Assembly (NCBI RefSeq): GCF_900109575.1
Contig: NZ_FOAF01000006.1
Span: forward strand, 214,320 to 278,319
DNA length: 64,000 nt
Direction of reading: 5' to 3'
DNA from: Olivibacter domesticus
GTDB taxonomy: Bacteria > Bacteroidota > Bacteroidia > Sphingobacteriales > Sphingobacteriaceae
A program made the position numbers and the translations under genes. Numbering within the stretch: position 1 is the first letter of the stretch; every line of letters begins with the position of its first letter. The notes below the pieces were generated by a model, which saw only the letters and a program-made list of their open reading frames with translations, did not search any database and was not told where the DNA came from. Below are positions 39,625 to 49,060 of the stretch, piece by piece.

Positions 39625-40143
39625 TTATCCGTTAAATACTTTATTCAAATCAACACCGCGGTTTTGAGCCACTGTATAAGCATCACGCATTTTTGTTAAT
39701 GCATCGATGGTAGCTTTAACCACATTATGAGGGTTTGAAGATCCTGTAGACTTAGCCAATACGTCTGTAATACCAGCACTTTCTAAGACAGCACGCATCG
39801 CACCACCTGCTAAAACACCCGTACCATGAACAGCTGGTTTAATCAGAACAGAACCACCTGAAAATTTACCTAATTGTGCATGCGGAACAGTTCCTTTGAT
39901 AATTGGAACTTTTACCAAGTTCTTTTTAGCATCATCAACACCTTTGGCAATAGCTTCTGTAACCTCTTTTGCTTTACCTAAGCCGAAACCTACTACGCCG
40001 TTCTCATCACCCACAACCACTATAGCTGAGAAACTAAAAGTACGACCACCTTTAGTTACTTTAGCAACACGTTGAATACTTACCAAGCGATCTTTTAATT
40101 CGATCTCACTTGATTTTACTCTTTTAATATTATTTACTGACAT
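39625..40143 (-). CDS. rpsE: Ribosomal protein S5
   Basis: A 172-residue small-subunit protein involved in decoding accuracy and mRNA entry. It has [20 protein letters not shown] (17-36), [20 protein letters not shown] and [19 protein letters not shown]. It lies 13 nt after rplR and 5 nt before rpmD. No insertions. Confidence 0.97.
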   Translation of the reverse strand: MSVNNIKRVKSSEIELKDRLVSIQRVAKVTKGGRTFSFSAIVVVGDENGVVGFGLGKAKEVTEAIAKGVDDAKKNLVKVPIIKGTVPHAQLGKFSGGSVLIKPAVHGTGVLAGGAMRAVLESAGITDVLAKSTGSSNPHNVVKATIDALTKMRDAYTVAQNRGVDLNKVFNG

Positions 40144-40156
40144 CTCTCTGTTTTAA

Positions 40157-40510
40157 TTAAAAGTCTAAACCGGCTTCACGTGCACCATCAGCCAGCGATT
40201 TAACGCGACCATGATACAAATAACCGTTACGGTCAAAAACTACTTGGTTAATTCCTGCTGCTTTAGCTTTTTCGGCAATTACTTTACCTACAGCTTTAGA
40301 CTGCTCAATTTTAGTACCACTAGCACTAAAATCTTTTGATGAAGAGGATGCTGAAACGAGGGTTTTACCAGTAACATCATCGATAACTTGTGCATAGATG
40401 CCTTTATTGCTTCTATATACTGAAAGACGAGGACGCTCTGAAGAACCAGTCAAACGTTTTCTGATCCCTTTTTTGATTCGCTCTCTGCGAGATAATTTAC
40501 TTCCTGCCAT
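40157..40510 (-). CDS. rplR: Ribosomal protein L18
   Basis: A 117-residue 5S rRNA-binding protein. It begins [20 protein letters not shown], then [20 protein letters not shown] and the C-terminal [20 protein letters not shown], which are the classical landmarks. It starts 5 nt after rplF. Confidence 0.97.
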   Translation of the reverse strand: MAGSKLSRRERIKKGIRKRLTGSSERPRLSVYRSNKGIYAQVIDDVTGKTLVSASSSSKDFSASGTKIEQSKAVGKVIAEKAKAAGINQVVFDRNGYLYHGRVKSLADGAREAGLDF

Positions 40511-40515
40511 GATGA

Positions 40516-41070
40516 TTATTTTTTAGCTGATTTACCTGCTTTTCTTCTTAATACTTCACCCGCAAATTTGATACCTTTTCCTTTGTAAGGTTCTGGAGCA
40601 CGTAACGAACGGATCTTCGCCGCTACTTGTCCAATCAATTGCTTATCGATAGATTCTAAGGTGATTGTTGGGTTTTTACCTTTCTCTGAAGTAGTAGTTA
40701 CTTTAACCTCCTTAGGTAATACCATTACGATATGGTGGGAATAACCTAATACTAAGTCCAAAGTGCTTCCTTGATGGGTGGCACGGTAACCCACACCAAC
40801 TAGTTCTTGGGTGGTTTTATATCCTTCAGTAACACCTACAACCATGTTGTTTAACAATGATCTGTATAAACCATGAAGTGATTTATGGTGCTTTTGTTCA
40901 GTTGATCTCTTAACAATTAACTGCCCCTCTTCTTGAGACACGGTAATTGCTGAATCTAGTTTTTGTGTTAATTCTCCCTTAGGGCCTTTTACTGTTACCA
41001 GGTTCTTATCTGATACGGTAATTGTTACACCAGCGGGGATAGCGATAGGCGCTTTTCCAATTCTTGACAT
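40516..41070 (-). CDS. rplF: Ribosomal protein L6
   Basis: A 184-residue protein with two related alpha/beta domains near the factor-binding site. It shows [20 protein letters not shown] (2-21) and the C-terminal [20 protein letters not shown]. Normal length. It lies 18 nt after rpsH and 5 nt before rplR. Confidence 0.97.
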   Translation of the reverse strand: MSRIGKAPIAIPAGVTITVSDKNLVTVKGPKGELTQKLDSAITVSQEEGQLIVKRSTEQKHHKSLHGLYRSLLNNMVVGVTEGYKTTQELVGVGYRATHQGSTLDLVLGYSHHIVMVLPKEVKVTTTSEKGKNPTITLESIDKQLIGQVAAKIRSLRAPEPYKGKGIKFAGEVLRRKAGKSAKK

Positions 41071-41088
41071 TGTGTGTTTTCCTCCTGA

Positions 41089-41487
41089 TTAATAAACGTA
41101 ACATAAAACTTCACCACCAATGTTCAGGTTTTTTGCTTCTTTATCTGTCATCACACCTTTTGAGGTAGACAAGATGGCAATCCCTAATCCATTTAAAACA
41201 CGTGGCATCGTTTCAACACCTGCATACTTTCTTAAACCTGGTTTACTCACACGAGTCAATGTGCGAATAGCAGGAACTTTAGTGATCGGATGATATTTCA
41301 AAGCAATTTTAATCACGCCTTGAACATTGCTATCCTCAAACTTATAGTTCGTAATGTAACCTTTGTCAAAAAGAACCTTTGTGATTTCCTTTTTAAGGTT
41401 TGATGCAGGAATTTCAACAACCCTGTGGTTGGCCTTGATGGCATTCCTTACTCGTGTAAGGTAATCTGCTATTGAATCTGTATTCAT
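41089..41487 (-). CDS. rpsH: Ribosomal protein S8
   Basis: A 132-residue 16S rRNA-binding protein. It starts MNTDSIADYLTRVRNAIKAN and ends STSKGVMTDKEAKNLNIGGE + VLCYVY, with RPG-like SKPGLRKYAG in the middle. S8 represses the spc operon in E. coli; whether it does here is unknown. A 146-nt spacer with a 13-bp hairpin lies before it. Confidence 0.97.
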   Translation of the reverse strand: MNTDSIADYLTRVRNAIKANHRVVEIPASNLKKEITKVLFDKGYITNYKFEDSNVQGVIKIALKYHPITKVPAIRTLTRVSKPGLRKYAGVETMPRVLNGLGIAILSTSKGVMTDKEAKNLNIGGEVLCYVY

Positions 41488-41574
41488 TTGTTATAAATTT
41501 GATAGTGGTTTCCTTTACCTCCATGGTAGCAGACCTGCTATCGGTTAATATTCTATATTTTGCAGCTAATAGCT

Positions 41575-41607
41575 AACAGGTAACAAGTATAATGCTTGTT
41601 ACCTGTT
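41575..41607. other. 13-bp hairpin in the rpsN-rpsH spacer
   Basis: AACAGGTAACAAG (41575-41587) and CTTGTTACCTGTT (41595-41607) are perfect complements with a 7-nt loop. On the minus strand no T tract follows directly. It is the strongest hairpin inside the operon. Confidence 0.75.
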
Positions 41608-41633
41608 GAAAAATCTATTATCTTATTTGATAA

Positions 41634-41903
41634 TTACCAAGAAGCTTTTTTCACCCCTGGGATCTTGCCTGCAAGCGCCATTTCACGGAAAGTTACCCTT
41701 GAAATGCCGAACTGACGCATATAACCTTTTGGGCGACCTGTTAATTTACAACGATTGTGTAAACGCACAGGAGACGCATTTTTTGGTAATTTATCTAATG
41801 CTACGTAATCACCTTCTGCTTTTAAAGCAGCTCGCTTCTCAGCGAATTTGGCAACTAATCTGGCACGTTTTACTTCACGTGCTTTAACTCCTTCTTTAGC
41901 CAT
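41634..41903 (-). CDS. rpsN: Ribosomal protein S14, zinc-free long form
   Basis: An 89-residue S14 of the C-minus type. It begins [20 protein letters not shown] and contains [20 protein letters not shown] with only one Cys, so no zinc ribbon. Its start overlaps the rplE stop by 8 nt, indicating coupled translation. Confidence 0.97.
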   Translation of the reverse strand: MAKEGVKAREVKRARLVAKFAEKRAALKAEGDYVALDKLPKNASPVRLHNRCKLTGRPKGYMRQFGISRVTFREMALAGKIPGVKKASW

Positions 41904-42462
41904 TAGTTATATTTTGATTTTTGAATGGTAAACCGAATTGTTTAAGCAATTCCAAAGCCTCAACATCTGTGTTAGCTGTGGTAACAAAGGTAATATCCAT
42001 ACCCATAATTTTACTGATTTTATCAATATTTATCTCAGGGAAGATAATTTGTTCTGTTACGCCAAGGGTATAATTACCACGGCCATCAAAACCTTTGTCG
42101 TTGATACCTTTAAAATCACGAATACGTGGTAGTGCGACAGCGATTAAGCGATCTAAAAATTCATACATTTTACTATCACGTAAAGTCACATGTACACCTA
42201 CTGGCATACCTTTACGCAATTTAAAGTTTGAAATATCTTTTTTAGATTTAGCTGCTACTGCTTGCTGACCAGTAATAGTTGTCATTTCATTGAGAGCGGT
42301 TTCAATCAACTTTTTGTCGGTAGTAGCACCACCAACACCTTGGTTTACTGAAATCTTCACCAATTTAGGCACCTGCATAACACTTTTATACTGAAATTTA
42401 TCTTTCAGCGCAGTACGAATTTCTTCTTTGTACTTCGTTTTTAATCTTGGTATGTAAGTCAT
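41896..42462 (-). CDS. rplE: Ribosomal protein L5
   Basis: A 188-residue 5S rRNA-binding protein of the central protuberance. It shows [20 protein letters not shown] (34-53), [20 protein letters not shown] and [20 protein letters not shown]. It shares one base with the rplX stop (TAATG) and overlaps rpsN by 8 nt. Confidence 0.97.
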   Translation of the reverse strand: MTYIPRLKTKYKEEIRTALKDKFQYKSVMQVPKLVKISVNQGVGGATTDKKLIETALNEMTTITGQQAVAAKSKKDISNFKLRKGMPVGVHVTLRDSKMYEFLDRLIAVALPRIRDFKGINDKGFDGRGNYTLGVTEQIIFPEINIDKISKIMGMDITFVTTANTDVEALELLKQFGLPFKNQNITNG

Positions 42463-42788
42463 TACTTAATCTCCTCCCCTGATTTTTTAGCCACACGTAC
42501 TAACTTACCTTCGCTATTTTTCTGACGTCCTACACGGCTTGTTTTTCCGGATTTAGGATCGATTAATGCTAAGTTAGAAATGTGAATAGGTGCTTCTTTT
42601 TTAATAATACCACCGTTAGGATTGGCTGCATTAGGTTTAGTATGTTTAGACACCATATTTGCGCCTTCAACAATAGCACGATTTTTTGCTATAATTACCT
42701 CTAAAACCTTACCTTGTGTTCCTTTCGAATCACCGGCAATAACCTGTACCAAATCGCCTTTACGGATTTTTAATTTAACTTGTCCCAT
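42462..42788 (-). CDS. rplX: Ribosomal protein L24
   Basis: A 108-residue KOW-fold assembly initiator of the large subunit. [20 protein letters not shown] (5-24) is the KOW motif; [20 protein letters not shown] follows. It begins 2 nt after rplN. Confidence 0.97.
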   Translation of the reverse strand: MGQVKLKIRKGDLVQVIAGDSKGTQGKVLEVIIAKNRAIVEGANMVSKHTKPNAANPNGGIIKKEAPIHISNLALIDPKSGKTSRVGRQKNSEGKLVRVAKKSGEEIK

Positions 42789-42790
42789 TT

Positions 42791-43159
42791 TTATAAAACC
42801 TCCGGTGCTAATGATACAATTTTCATGAACTGTTTTTCACGAAGCTCTCTAGCAACTGGGCCAAAGATACGTGTACCACGTGGTTCATCCTGATTATTTA
42901 ACAATACAGCTGCATTGTCATCAAAACGAATATAAGAACCATCTTTACGACGAACCTCTTTCTTTGTTCTAACAACTACAGCTTTAGAAACTGTTCCTTT
43001 TTTAATATTTCCGGAAGGGATAGCACTTTTCACGGTTACAACAATCTTGTCGCCCAATGATGCATAACGCTTACCGGTACCGCCCAACACACGGATTACT
43101 AAAACTTCTTTAGCTCCACTGTTGTCGGCAACTGTTAGTCTTGATTCCTGTTGTACCAT
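42791..43159 (-). CDS. rplN: Ribosomal protein L14
   Basis: A 122-residue beta-barrel large-subunit protein at the subunit interface. It begins [20 protein letters not shown] and has the conserved [20 protein letters not shown] and [20 protein letters not shown]. It starts 1 nt after rpsQ. Confidence 0.97.
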   Translation of the reverse strand: MVQQESRLTVADNSGAKEVLVIRVLGGTGKRYASLGDKIVVTVKSAIPSGNIKKGTVSKAVVVRTKKEVRRKDGSYIRFDDNAAVLLNNQDEPRGTRIFGPVARELREKQFMKIVSLAPEVL

Positions 43160-43160
43160 G

Positions 43161-43415
43161 TTACTTAGCCCTTTCTAAAATTTCAACTAATCTCCAGTTT
43201 TTAGTTTTACTCAGCGGACGCGTTTCCATAATCAACACCTTATCGCCGATACCGCAGGTGTTCTCTTCGTCATGAGCTTTAAATTTGGTAGTTTTCTTAA
43301 CGAACTTACCATAGATAGGGTGTTTCACTTTACGCTCAACAGTCACTACTATAGATTTATTCATTTTATTGCTAACTACCAAGCCGATTCTTGTTTTTCT
43401 TAAATTTCTTTCCAT
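43161..43415 (-). CDS. rpsQ: Ribosomal protein S17
   Basis: An 84-residue OB-fold small-subunit protein. [20 protein letters not shown] (6-25) and [20 protein letters not shown] are typical. It lies 11 nt after rpmC and 1 nt before rplN. Confidence 0.97.
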   Translation of the reverse strand: MERNLRKTRIGLVVSNKMNKSIVVTVERKVKHPIYGKFVKKTTKFKAHDEENTCGIGDKVLIMETRPLSKTKNWRLVEILERAK

Positions 43416-43426
43416 TTCGACTTAAA

Positions 43427-43657
43427 TTATTGTGCTTCAGCGGCTGTTTCAGATACTTCTTTAGCTTCTGCGTTTTTACGTGCAGATAACTCAGTATTTA
43501 AACGAGCAATTAATTTTCTAGCTGCTTTAATCCGCAATGGATTTTCAATAGCAGAAACAGCATGAGCAAATTTCAACTTGTTAAGGCTAGCTTTCTCTTC
43601 CGAGATACGAGCTATGATATCCTTTTTTGATAGTTCTAAGATTTCTGAATTCTTCAT
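43427..43657 (-). CDS. rpmC: Ribosomal protein L29
   Basis: A 76-residue two-helix protein at the tunnel exit. MKNSEILELSKKDIIARISE and LNKLKFAHAVSAIENPLRIK match the family; a C-terminal Ala/Glu-rich stretch makes it about 12 residues longer than E. coli L29. A 120-nt spacer with overlapping hairpins lies before it. Confidence 0.95.
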   Translation of the reverse strand: MKNSEILELSKKDIIARISEEKASLNKLKFAHAVSAIENPLRIKAARKLIARLNTELSARKNAEAKEVSETAAEAQ

Positions 43658-43730
43658 TTTCTTATTTCAGTATAATTGTCTACTCCTTTTTGTTGTTCTT
43701 TTATGACGGTTTCCCGTTTATAAAATATTG

Positions 43731-43769
43731 TGGGCCCGGTAACGGCAGGCCCACCAACAAATGGTGGGC
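43731..43769. other. Mutually exclusive hairpins in the rplP-rpmC spacer
   Basis: TGGGCC (43731-43736) can pair with GGCCCA (43748-43753), or GCCCACCA (43749-43756) with TGGTGGGC (43762-43769). The two share bases 43749-43753, so only one can form, as in attenuators or antiterminators. The local GC content is clearly above that of the spacers around it. Confidence 0.65.
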
Positions 43770-43777
43770 TAGACGAT

Positions 43778-44200
43778 TTATGCTTCTACGTAATCTCTAC
43801 GTATAACAAACTTGGTTTGTACCGGCAATTTTTGAGCAGCTAAACGTAAAGCTTCCTTTGCAACTTCTAAAGGAACGCCTTCTGCTTCAAATAACATACG
43901 GCCTGGACGCACTACTGCTACCCAGTATTCTGGAGCACCTTTACCTTTACCCATACGAACCTCTGCAGGTTTCTTTGTTACGGGTTTATCAGGAAAGATA
44001 CGAATCCAAACTTGACCTTCACGTTTCATATAGCGGGTTACCGCAATACGAGCCGCTTCAATCTGACGGCTGGTAATCCAAGCCGGCTCTAATGATTTTA
44101 TTCCGAAAGATCCGAAAGCTAACTCAGCACCACGTCCGGTATTACCCTTCATGCGGCCTTTCTGCATCTTTCTGAACTTCGTTCTTTTTGGCTGTAACAT
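43778..44200 (-). CDS. rplP: Ribosomal protein L16
   Basis: A 140-residue large-subunit protein near the A-site tRNA. It begins [20 protein letters not shown], followed by [20 protein letters not shown] and [20 protein letters not shown]. It is separated from rpsC by 58 nt and from rpmC by 120 nt. Confidence 0.97.
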   Translation of the reverse strand: MLQPKRTKFRKMQKGRMKGNTGRGAELAFGSFGIKSLEPAWITSRQIEAARIAVTRYMKREGQVWIRIFPDKPVTKKPAEVRMGKGKGAPEYWVAVVRPGRMLFEAEGVPLEVAKEALRLAAQKLPVQTKFVIRRDYVEA

Positions 44201-44258
44201 TGTCTTAAAAATGATTAATCAACACTGCTCTATCAGCAGTACTTCATGATACCTAAAA

Positions 44259-45086
44259 TTAGTTTTTTCCTTTACCGGCTCCGCCACCACGGTTATTTCC
44301 GCCACGTCCACCACCGCTATTACGACGATCATTTCTTCCACCGCCGCCTCTGCGTTCGTTACCTGGTCTGCCACCACGATCTCCACCACCGAAATTACCG
44401 GCACCTTCGCCGCCTCTTCCTTTCACATTACCTTGCCCTACGTTTGGAGATAAATCGCGTTTACCGTAAACTTCACCTTTACAAATCCATACTTTAACAC
44501 CTATTTTACCATAGGTAGTATGTGCTTCTGCCAACGCATAGTCAATATCAGCACGAAAAGTATGTAAAGGAATTCTGCCTTCTTTGTATTGCTCGGTACG
44601 TGCCATTTCAGCACCACCTAAACGGCCAGAACACATAATTTTGATACCTTCTGCCCCCATGCGCATAGTAGATGCTATGGTTGTTTTCATCGCACGACGG
44701 AAAGATATACGAGCTTCTAATTGCTTTGCTACACCGTCTGCCACTAGTTGAGCATCTAATTCAGGGCGTTTGATTTCAAATATGTTTATTTGAACATCTT
44801 TCTTCGTTAGCTTTTTAAGCTCTTCTTTGATTTTATCAACTTCCTGACCGCCTTTACCGATTACAATACCCGGACGTGCCGTATGTATCGTTACAGTAAT
44901 GCGTTTTAATGTACGCTCGATAACAACCTTTGCTACGCCACCTTTAGCGATACGAACAGAAAGATATTTTCTGATCTTCTCGTCTTCAACTAATTTATCG
45001 GAGTAGTTGTTGCCACCGAACCAGTTAGAATCCCAACCTTTGATGATTCCTAATCTGTTACCTATTGGATGTGCTTTTTGTCCCAT
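44259..45086 (-). CDS. rpsC: Ribosomal protein S3 with Gly/Arg-rich C-terminal tail
   Basis: Residues 1-211 are a normal S3, including the KH motif [15 protein letters not shown] (72-86) and [20 protein letters not shown]. Residues 212-275 form a low-complexity tail with repeated RGG, GGG and RR elements ([20 protein letters not shown] and onward). E. coli S3 is about 233 residues; the tail here is longer and of RGG-box type. S3 lies at the mRNA entry channel, so an RNA-binding tail is plausible but unproven. Confidence 0.96.
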   Translation of the reverse strand: MGQKAHPIGNRLGIIKGWDSNWFGGNNYSDKLVEDEKIRKYLSVRIAKGGVAKVVIERTLKRITVTIHTARPGIVIGKGGQEVDKIKEELKKLTKKDVQINIFEIKRPELDAQLVADGVAKQLEARISFRRAMKTTIASTMRMGAEGIKIMCSGRLGGAEMARTEQYKEGRIPLHTFRADIDYALAEAHTTYGKIGVKVWICKGEVYGKRDLSPNVGQGNVKGRGGEGAGNFGGGDRGGRPGNERRGGGGRNDRRNSGGGRGGNNRGGGAGKGKN

Positions 45087-45091
45087 TTCTC

Positions 45092-45529
45092 CTAATTAGT
45101 TTGTGGTTCAGTAGTTTTGCTGTCTACAACAATGGTTACGTGATTAGAACGCTTACGTATTCTATAGCCACGACCTTGTGGTGCAGGTCTTAATCTTTTT
45201 AATTGACGACCGCCTCCAACAGAAACTTCTTTTACATAAAGTCCGCTGTCTTCAACGCGCTTATCTTCGTTGCTAGCTTCCCAGTTTTTGATAGCTGATA
45301 ACAATAATTTTTCAACTCTACCGGCAGCTTCTTTGTTTGTATATTTCAAAATATACAAAGCTTTCTCAACTTTTTCTCCTCTGATAAGATCAACTACCAA
45401 ACGCATTTTACGTGGAGACGTAGGGCAGTTTAATAATTTGGCAGTAGAAGCGCCACCCTTCTGTGCCTGCTCTTTCCGTTCTCTTATCAGTACAGATTTT
45501 TTCTTCTTTACGTTATTTGTTGCTTCCAT
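45092..45529 (-). CDS. rplV: Ribosomal protein L22
   Basis: A 145-residue protein lining the exit tunnel. The core begins at [20 protein letters not shown] (residue ~31) and ends [20 protein letters not shown], the loop near the tunnel constriction. An N-terminal extension of about 30 charged residues ([20 protein letters not shown]) is additional to E. coli L22 (110). It is 5 nt before rpsC. Confidence 0.96.
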   Translation of the reverse strand: MEATNNVKKKKSVLIRERKEQAQKGGASTAKLLNCPTSPRKMRLVVDLIRGEKVEKALYILKYTNKEAAGRVEKLLLSAIKNWEASNEDKRVEDSGLYVKEVSVGGGRQLKRLRPAPQGRGYRIRKRSNHVTIVVDSKTTEPQTN

Positions 45530-45535
45530 TGCCTA

Positions 45536-45802
45536 TTATTTTTTCTTTTCAGCGTGACCTCTAAATGTTCTGGTTGGAGCAAACTCTCCTAATTTATGGC
45601 CAACCATATTTTCGGTTACATACACCGGAATAAATTTATTTCCGTTATGAACTGCGAAGGTATGACCAACAAAGTCAGGAGAAATCATAGATCTACGCGA
45701 CCAGGTTTTAACTACTGACTTCTTACTGGTTTCATTCATAGAAAGAACTTTTCTCTCTAAGTTATGATCGATATAAGGACCTTTTTTAATTGAACGAGCC
45801 AT
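45536..45802 (-). CDS. rpsS: Ribosomal protein S19
   Basis: An 88-residue head protein. [20 protein letters not shown] and [20 protein letters not shown] are canonical. Its start shares one base with the rplB stop (TAATG), indicating coupling. Confidence 0.97.
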   Translation of the reverse strand: MARSIKKGPYIDHNLERKVLSMNETSKKSVVKTWSRRSMISPDFVGHTFAVHNGNKFIPVYVTENMVGHKLGEFAPTRTFRGHAEKKK

Positions 45803-46626
45803 TATTTTTTCCTTCTCTCAATGATGTAACGATTCGATGTTTTCTTCTTATAACGGGTTTTATAGCCTTTAGCTAATAAACCTGTGCGTGAGCGTGGGTG
45901 ACCTCCTGATGCTCTACCTTCACCACCTCCCATAGGGTGATCTACCGGGTTCATGGCAACACCACGAACGCGAGGACGACGGCCTAACCAACGTTTTCTA
46001 CCTGCTTTACCCAACACTTGGTTAGCTTTTTCAGCGTTAGAAACCGCTCCGATAGTAGCAACACAAGTCGCTAATATCATCCTAGTTTCGCTTGAAGGTA
46101 ATTTGATAATTGCATATTTGCCGTCGCGTGCAGAAAGCTGTGCATATGTACCAGCACTACGCGCAATAGATCCACCTTGTCCAGGGTTCAATTCAATGTT
46201 ATGAATAATTGAACCTAAAGGAATATTCTTTAATGGAAGCGTATTACCTACTTCCGGAGCAACTTGCTCACCAGCTATAATTGTCTGGCCAACTTTTAAG
46301 CCTTCTGGAGCAATGATATAACGTTTTTCACCATCAGCATAGTTTAACAAAGCTATGCGTGCGGTACGATTTGGATCATACTCTATAGTAGCTACTTTTG
46401 CGGGGATATCTTTTTTATCGCGTTTGAAATCTATCAATCGGTATGCTTTTTTATGCCCCCCACCGAGATAACGCATAGTCATTTTACCGGTATTATTTCT
46501 ACCACCTGACTTTTTGATTTTCACAACTAATGATTTTTCAGGAACATTAGTTGTTACATCGCTATAGTCAGCACCTACTCTAAAACGAGTGCCTGGGGTA
46601 ACCGGTTTGAATCTTTTAACTGCCAT
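45802..46626 (-). CDS. rplB: Ribosomal protein L2
   Basis: A 274-residue protein needed for subunit association and peptidyl transfer. [20 protein letters not shown] lies in the N-terminal OB domain; the C-terminal [20 protein letters not shown] includes the invariant His of the peptidyl-transferase region. Normal length. It starts 6 nt after rplW. Confidence 0.98.
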   Translation of the reverse strand: MAVKRFKPVTPGTRFRVGADYSDVTTNVPEKSLVVKIKKSGGRNNTGKMTMRYLGGGHKKAYRLIDFKRDKKDIPAKVATIEYDPNRTARIALLNYADGEKRYIIAPEGLKVGQTIIAGEQVAPEVGNTLPLKNIPLGSIIHNIELNPGQGGSIARSAGTYAQLSARDGKYAIIKLPSSETRMILATCVATIGAVSNAEKANQVLGKAGRKRWLGRRPRVRGVAMNPVDHPMGGGEGRASGGHPRSRTGLLAKGYKTRYKKKTSNRYIIERRKK

Positions 46627-46632
46627 TTTTTA

Positions 46633-46923
46633 TTATATAGTACTGTAAAAGTCAATAGTTTCACCATCTTTTAATGTAATGATGGCCTTCTTATATTTAG
46701 GAGCACGGCCTGTGACATTACCTGCTTTTGTGTAACGGCTTTTAGTTTTTCCTGTAATCACCATCGTGTTTACAGATTCAACATTAACACCGAACATTTG
46801 TTCAACTGCAGCTTTAATCTCAATTTTATTAGCTCTGTGATCCACTTTAAAAGCATAGCGATTTGACTTTTCAGTTAAAATCGAAGCTTTCTCTGTTAAT
46901 ACGGGTTTCTTTAAAATCTCCAT
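46633..46923 (-). CDS. rplW: Ribosomal protein L23
   Basis: A 96-residue protein at the tunnel exit, docking site for trigger factor and SRP. I choose ATG 46923 (MEILKKPVLTEKASILTEKS), one base after the rplD stop; the frame extends four codons upstream but would overlap rplD. EQMFGVNVESVNTMVITGKT is conserved. Confidence 0.95.
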   Translation of the reverse strand: MEILKKPVLTEKASILTEKSNRYAFKVDHRANKIEIKAAVEQMFGVNVESVNTMVITGKTKSRYTKAGNVTGRAPKYKKAIITLKDGETIDFYSTI

Positions 46924-46924
46924 G

Positions 46925-47554
46925 TTACTTGGCAAATGCCTCCTCCAATGTTTTAACAGTCTCTGTAGTTAACACAAGCTTAGTTGCATTCAACACATCG
47001 TATGTGTTGATGTCTGCAGCTGTAATTACTTTTGCTTTCTTAAGATTTCTGCTTGATAAATAAACATTATTGTTCAAAGCTGGTAAAACCAATAAGGTTT
47101 TCTCGTTTGCTACATTTAAATCTGCTATAAGCTTTGCATAATTCTTTGTTTTGATTGAATCGAAATTCACTTCGTCTAAAACTAAGATATTATTTTCCTG
47201 GGCTTTATAACTTAAGGCCGACTTACGAGCAACAGCTTTTAACTTCTTATTTAGTTTAAAACTGTAATCACGAGGTTGAGGGCCGAAAACACGACCACCA
47301 CCATTGAACAAAGGGGATTTAATACTACCGGCACGGGCTCCACCAGTACCTTTTTGTTTGTGTAGTTTGCGGGTAGATCCGGCAATTTCATTACGTTGTT
47401 TAGCTTTGTGTGTACCTTGACGTTGGTTTGCCAAGTACTGCTTAACATCTAAATAAATAGCGTGATCATTTGGAGTTACACCAAATACCGCTTCAGGAAG
47501 TTGCACCTTGGCACCTGTTTCTTTACCTGAAATGTTTAAAACTTGTACTTCCAT
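46925..47554 (-). CDS. rplD: Ribosomal protein L4
   Basis: A 209-residue large-subunit protein whose long loop ([20 protein letters not shown] to GTGGARAGS) reaches the exit tunnel. In E. coli, L4 represses the S10 operon by binding its leader; no such leader can be confirmed here. It is 4 nt after rplC. Confidence 0.97.
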   Translation of the reverse strand: MEVQVLNISGKETGAKVQLPEAVFGVTPNDHAIYLDVKQYLANQRQGTHKAKQRNEIAGSTRKLHKQKGTGGARAGSIKSPLFNGGGRVFGPQPRDYSFKLNKKLKAVARKSALSYKAQENNILVLDEVNFDSIKTKNYAKLIADLNVANEKTLLVLPALNNNVYLSSRNLKKAKVITAADINTYDVLNATKLVLTTETVKTLEEAFAK

Positions 47555-47558
47555 CTTC

Positions 47559-48176
47559 TTATTTATCTACGATTACGTAAGAACCCTTTGCTCCCGGAAC
47601 CGAACCACTAACTACTAGTAAATTCTGCTCTGGATACACTTTCAACACTTGTAAGTTTTGAACTTTAACGCGGTCGCCACCAGTGCGGCCGGCCATACGC
47701 ATACCTTTGAATACACGAGAAGGCCAAGATGAAGCACCTAATGAACCCGGTGCACGCATACGGTTGTGCTGACCATGGGTTTGGCCACCAACTCCCGCGA
47801 AACCGTGACGTTTCACAACGCCCTGGAAACCTTTACCTTTAGAGGTTCCTACCACGTCGATATAATCGCCTTCGGCAAATATATCCACAGTAACAACGTC
47901 TCCAAGGTTTTTCTCTTCAGGGAAAACCTCAAATTCTACCAACTTACGCTTAGGCGTTGTTTGCGCTTTCGCAAAATGCCCCTTCAATGATGCGGTTGTG
48001 TTCTTTTCTTTCTTTTCGTCGAAAGCCAGCTGGATAGCTGTATAACCGTCACTTTCTTCCGTGCGTATCTGCGTTACCACGCACGGGCCAGCTTCAATCA
48101 CTGTACAGGGAATATTTTTCCCCTCAGCGTCGAAAATGCTGGTCATTCCTACTTTTTTTCCAATAATTCCTGACAT
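47559..48176 (-). CDS. rplC: Ribosomal protein L3, first gene of the operon
   Basis: A 205-residue protein reaching the peptidyl-transferase centre. It begins [20 protein letters not shown] and contains the loop [20 protein letters not shown], with the Gln that is methylated in many bacteria. In most relatives rpsJ lies directly upstream; here a promoter and 205 nt of noncoding sequence do. Confidence 0.97.
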   Translation of the reverse strand: MSGIIGKKVGMTSIFDAEGKNIPCTVIEAGPCVVTQIRTEESDGYTAIQLAFDEKKEKNTTASLKGHFAKAQTTPKRKLVEFEVFPEEKNLGDVVTVDIFAEGDYIDVVGTSKGKGFQGVVKRHGFAGVGGQTHGQHNRMRAPGSLGASSWPSRVFKGMRMAGRTGGDRVKVQNLQVLKVYPEQNLLVVSGSVPGAKGSYVIVDK

Positions 48177-48202
48177 TTTCTTTAATTTCTGTTATTGTCC
48201 AT

Positions 48203-48220
48203 CGAAGCAGTAGGGCTTCG
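48203..48220 (-). promoter_or_regulatory. Leader hairpin before rplC
   Basis: CGAAGC (48203-48208) pairs with GCTTCG (48215-48220), 6 bp with a 6-nt loop, in the ~70-nt leader between the promoter and the rplC ATG. It is a possible target for feedback by a ribosomal protein, but it is too short to name. Confidence 0.35.
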
Positions 48221-48251
48221 CTCAAGACATACTAATCCCATAAAGGGACGG

Positions 48252-48282
48252 CAAAGATAGGAAACTTCCTTTAACTATCAAA
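48252..48282 (-). promoter_or_regulatory. Promoter of the ribosomal operon
   Basis: On the minus strand TTTG (48279-48282), a 19-nt spacer and TATCTTTG (48252-48259) form a perfect Bacteroidota promoter. The transcript would start about 70 nt before rplC. Confidence 0.8.
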
Positions 48283-48381
48283 TACTTAGCGAATTATTTT
48301 TTTAATTTTTTAATACCGGGGTGGTATCTAATTCGCAATAGAAATTTTTTAGATGTTTTTTATAAAATTAACGCTGCTTTT

Positions 48382-49029
48382 CTAAGCCTGCACTTTTTTT
48401 TTCCCGCGCAACATTTCAACAATAGCAGGAAGCACTGAAAGAATGATAATCGCAAATATGACATAGGTAAAATTATTCTTTATCAACGGTAATCCTCCAA
48501 AATAATAACCTAAGAACAAGAATGCCGAAACCCATATCACCCCGCCTACTATATTAAATGATGCAAATTTAGAATAGGTCATGGTGCCAATTCCAGCCAC
48601 GAATGGCGCAAAGGTTCTTACAATCGGTATAAAACGCGCATAGATAATTGTTTTGCCTCCATGCTTTAAATAAAAACTTTGAGTCCGTTCTAAATATTCT
48701 TTTTTTAGTAGTTTATATTTCCCACTAAATGCTTTTGGTCCGACATACTTACCTATATGGTAGTTTACCAAGTCGCCTAGTATCGCAGCTATAATTAATA
48801 GCCCGCACATTACAAATATGTTTAAATCAGTATCGGGTTTGGCCACGATAGCACCCGCAGCAAACAGAAGCGAATCGCCAGGTAAAAAGGGCGTTACTAC
48901 TAATCCGGTTTCAGCAAAAATTATTAAAAACAGAATGAGATAGGTCCAGGTTTGATAGTCATTTACAATCTCAACCAAATGTTTATCGATGTGTAAAATG
49001 AAGTCAATGATAGCGCTTACTACTTCCAC
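48382..49029 (-). CDS. DedA family membrane protein
   Basis: A 215-residue inner-membrane protein of the DedA/SNARE-associated family, members of which are linked to lipid (undecaprenyl or phospholipid) translocation and envelope homeostasis. FAETGLVVTPFLPGDSLLFA (39-58) holds the family's FLPGDS motif; FIPIVRTFAPFVAGIGTM holds the conserved Arg region. About five hydrophobic segments. It is 31 nt after dnaN on the same strand and may share its transcript. Confidence 0.92.
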   Translation of the reverse strand: MEVVSAIIDFILHIDKHLVEIVNDYQTWTYLILFLIIFAETGLVVTPFLPGDSLLFAAGAIVAKPDTDLNIFVMCGLLIIAAILGDLVNYHIGKYVGPKAFSGKYKLLKKEYLERTQSFYLKHGGKTIIYARFIPIVRTFAPFVAGIGTMTYSKFASFNIVGGVIWVSAFLFLGYYFGGLPLIKNNFTYVIFAIIILSVLPAIVEMLRGKKKVQA

Positions 49030-49060
49030 GGGAATTTGTTAATCTTTGTCTTCTTGTTAT

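Noticed and set aside
44219..44497. Antisense and alternate-frame open stretches over the S3 tail (His/Arg-rich and Val/Ile-rich)
   Set aside because: They arise from the low-complexity glycine codons of the S3 tail; the S3 frame itself is the real one.
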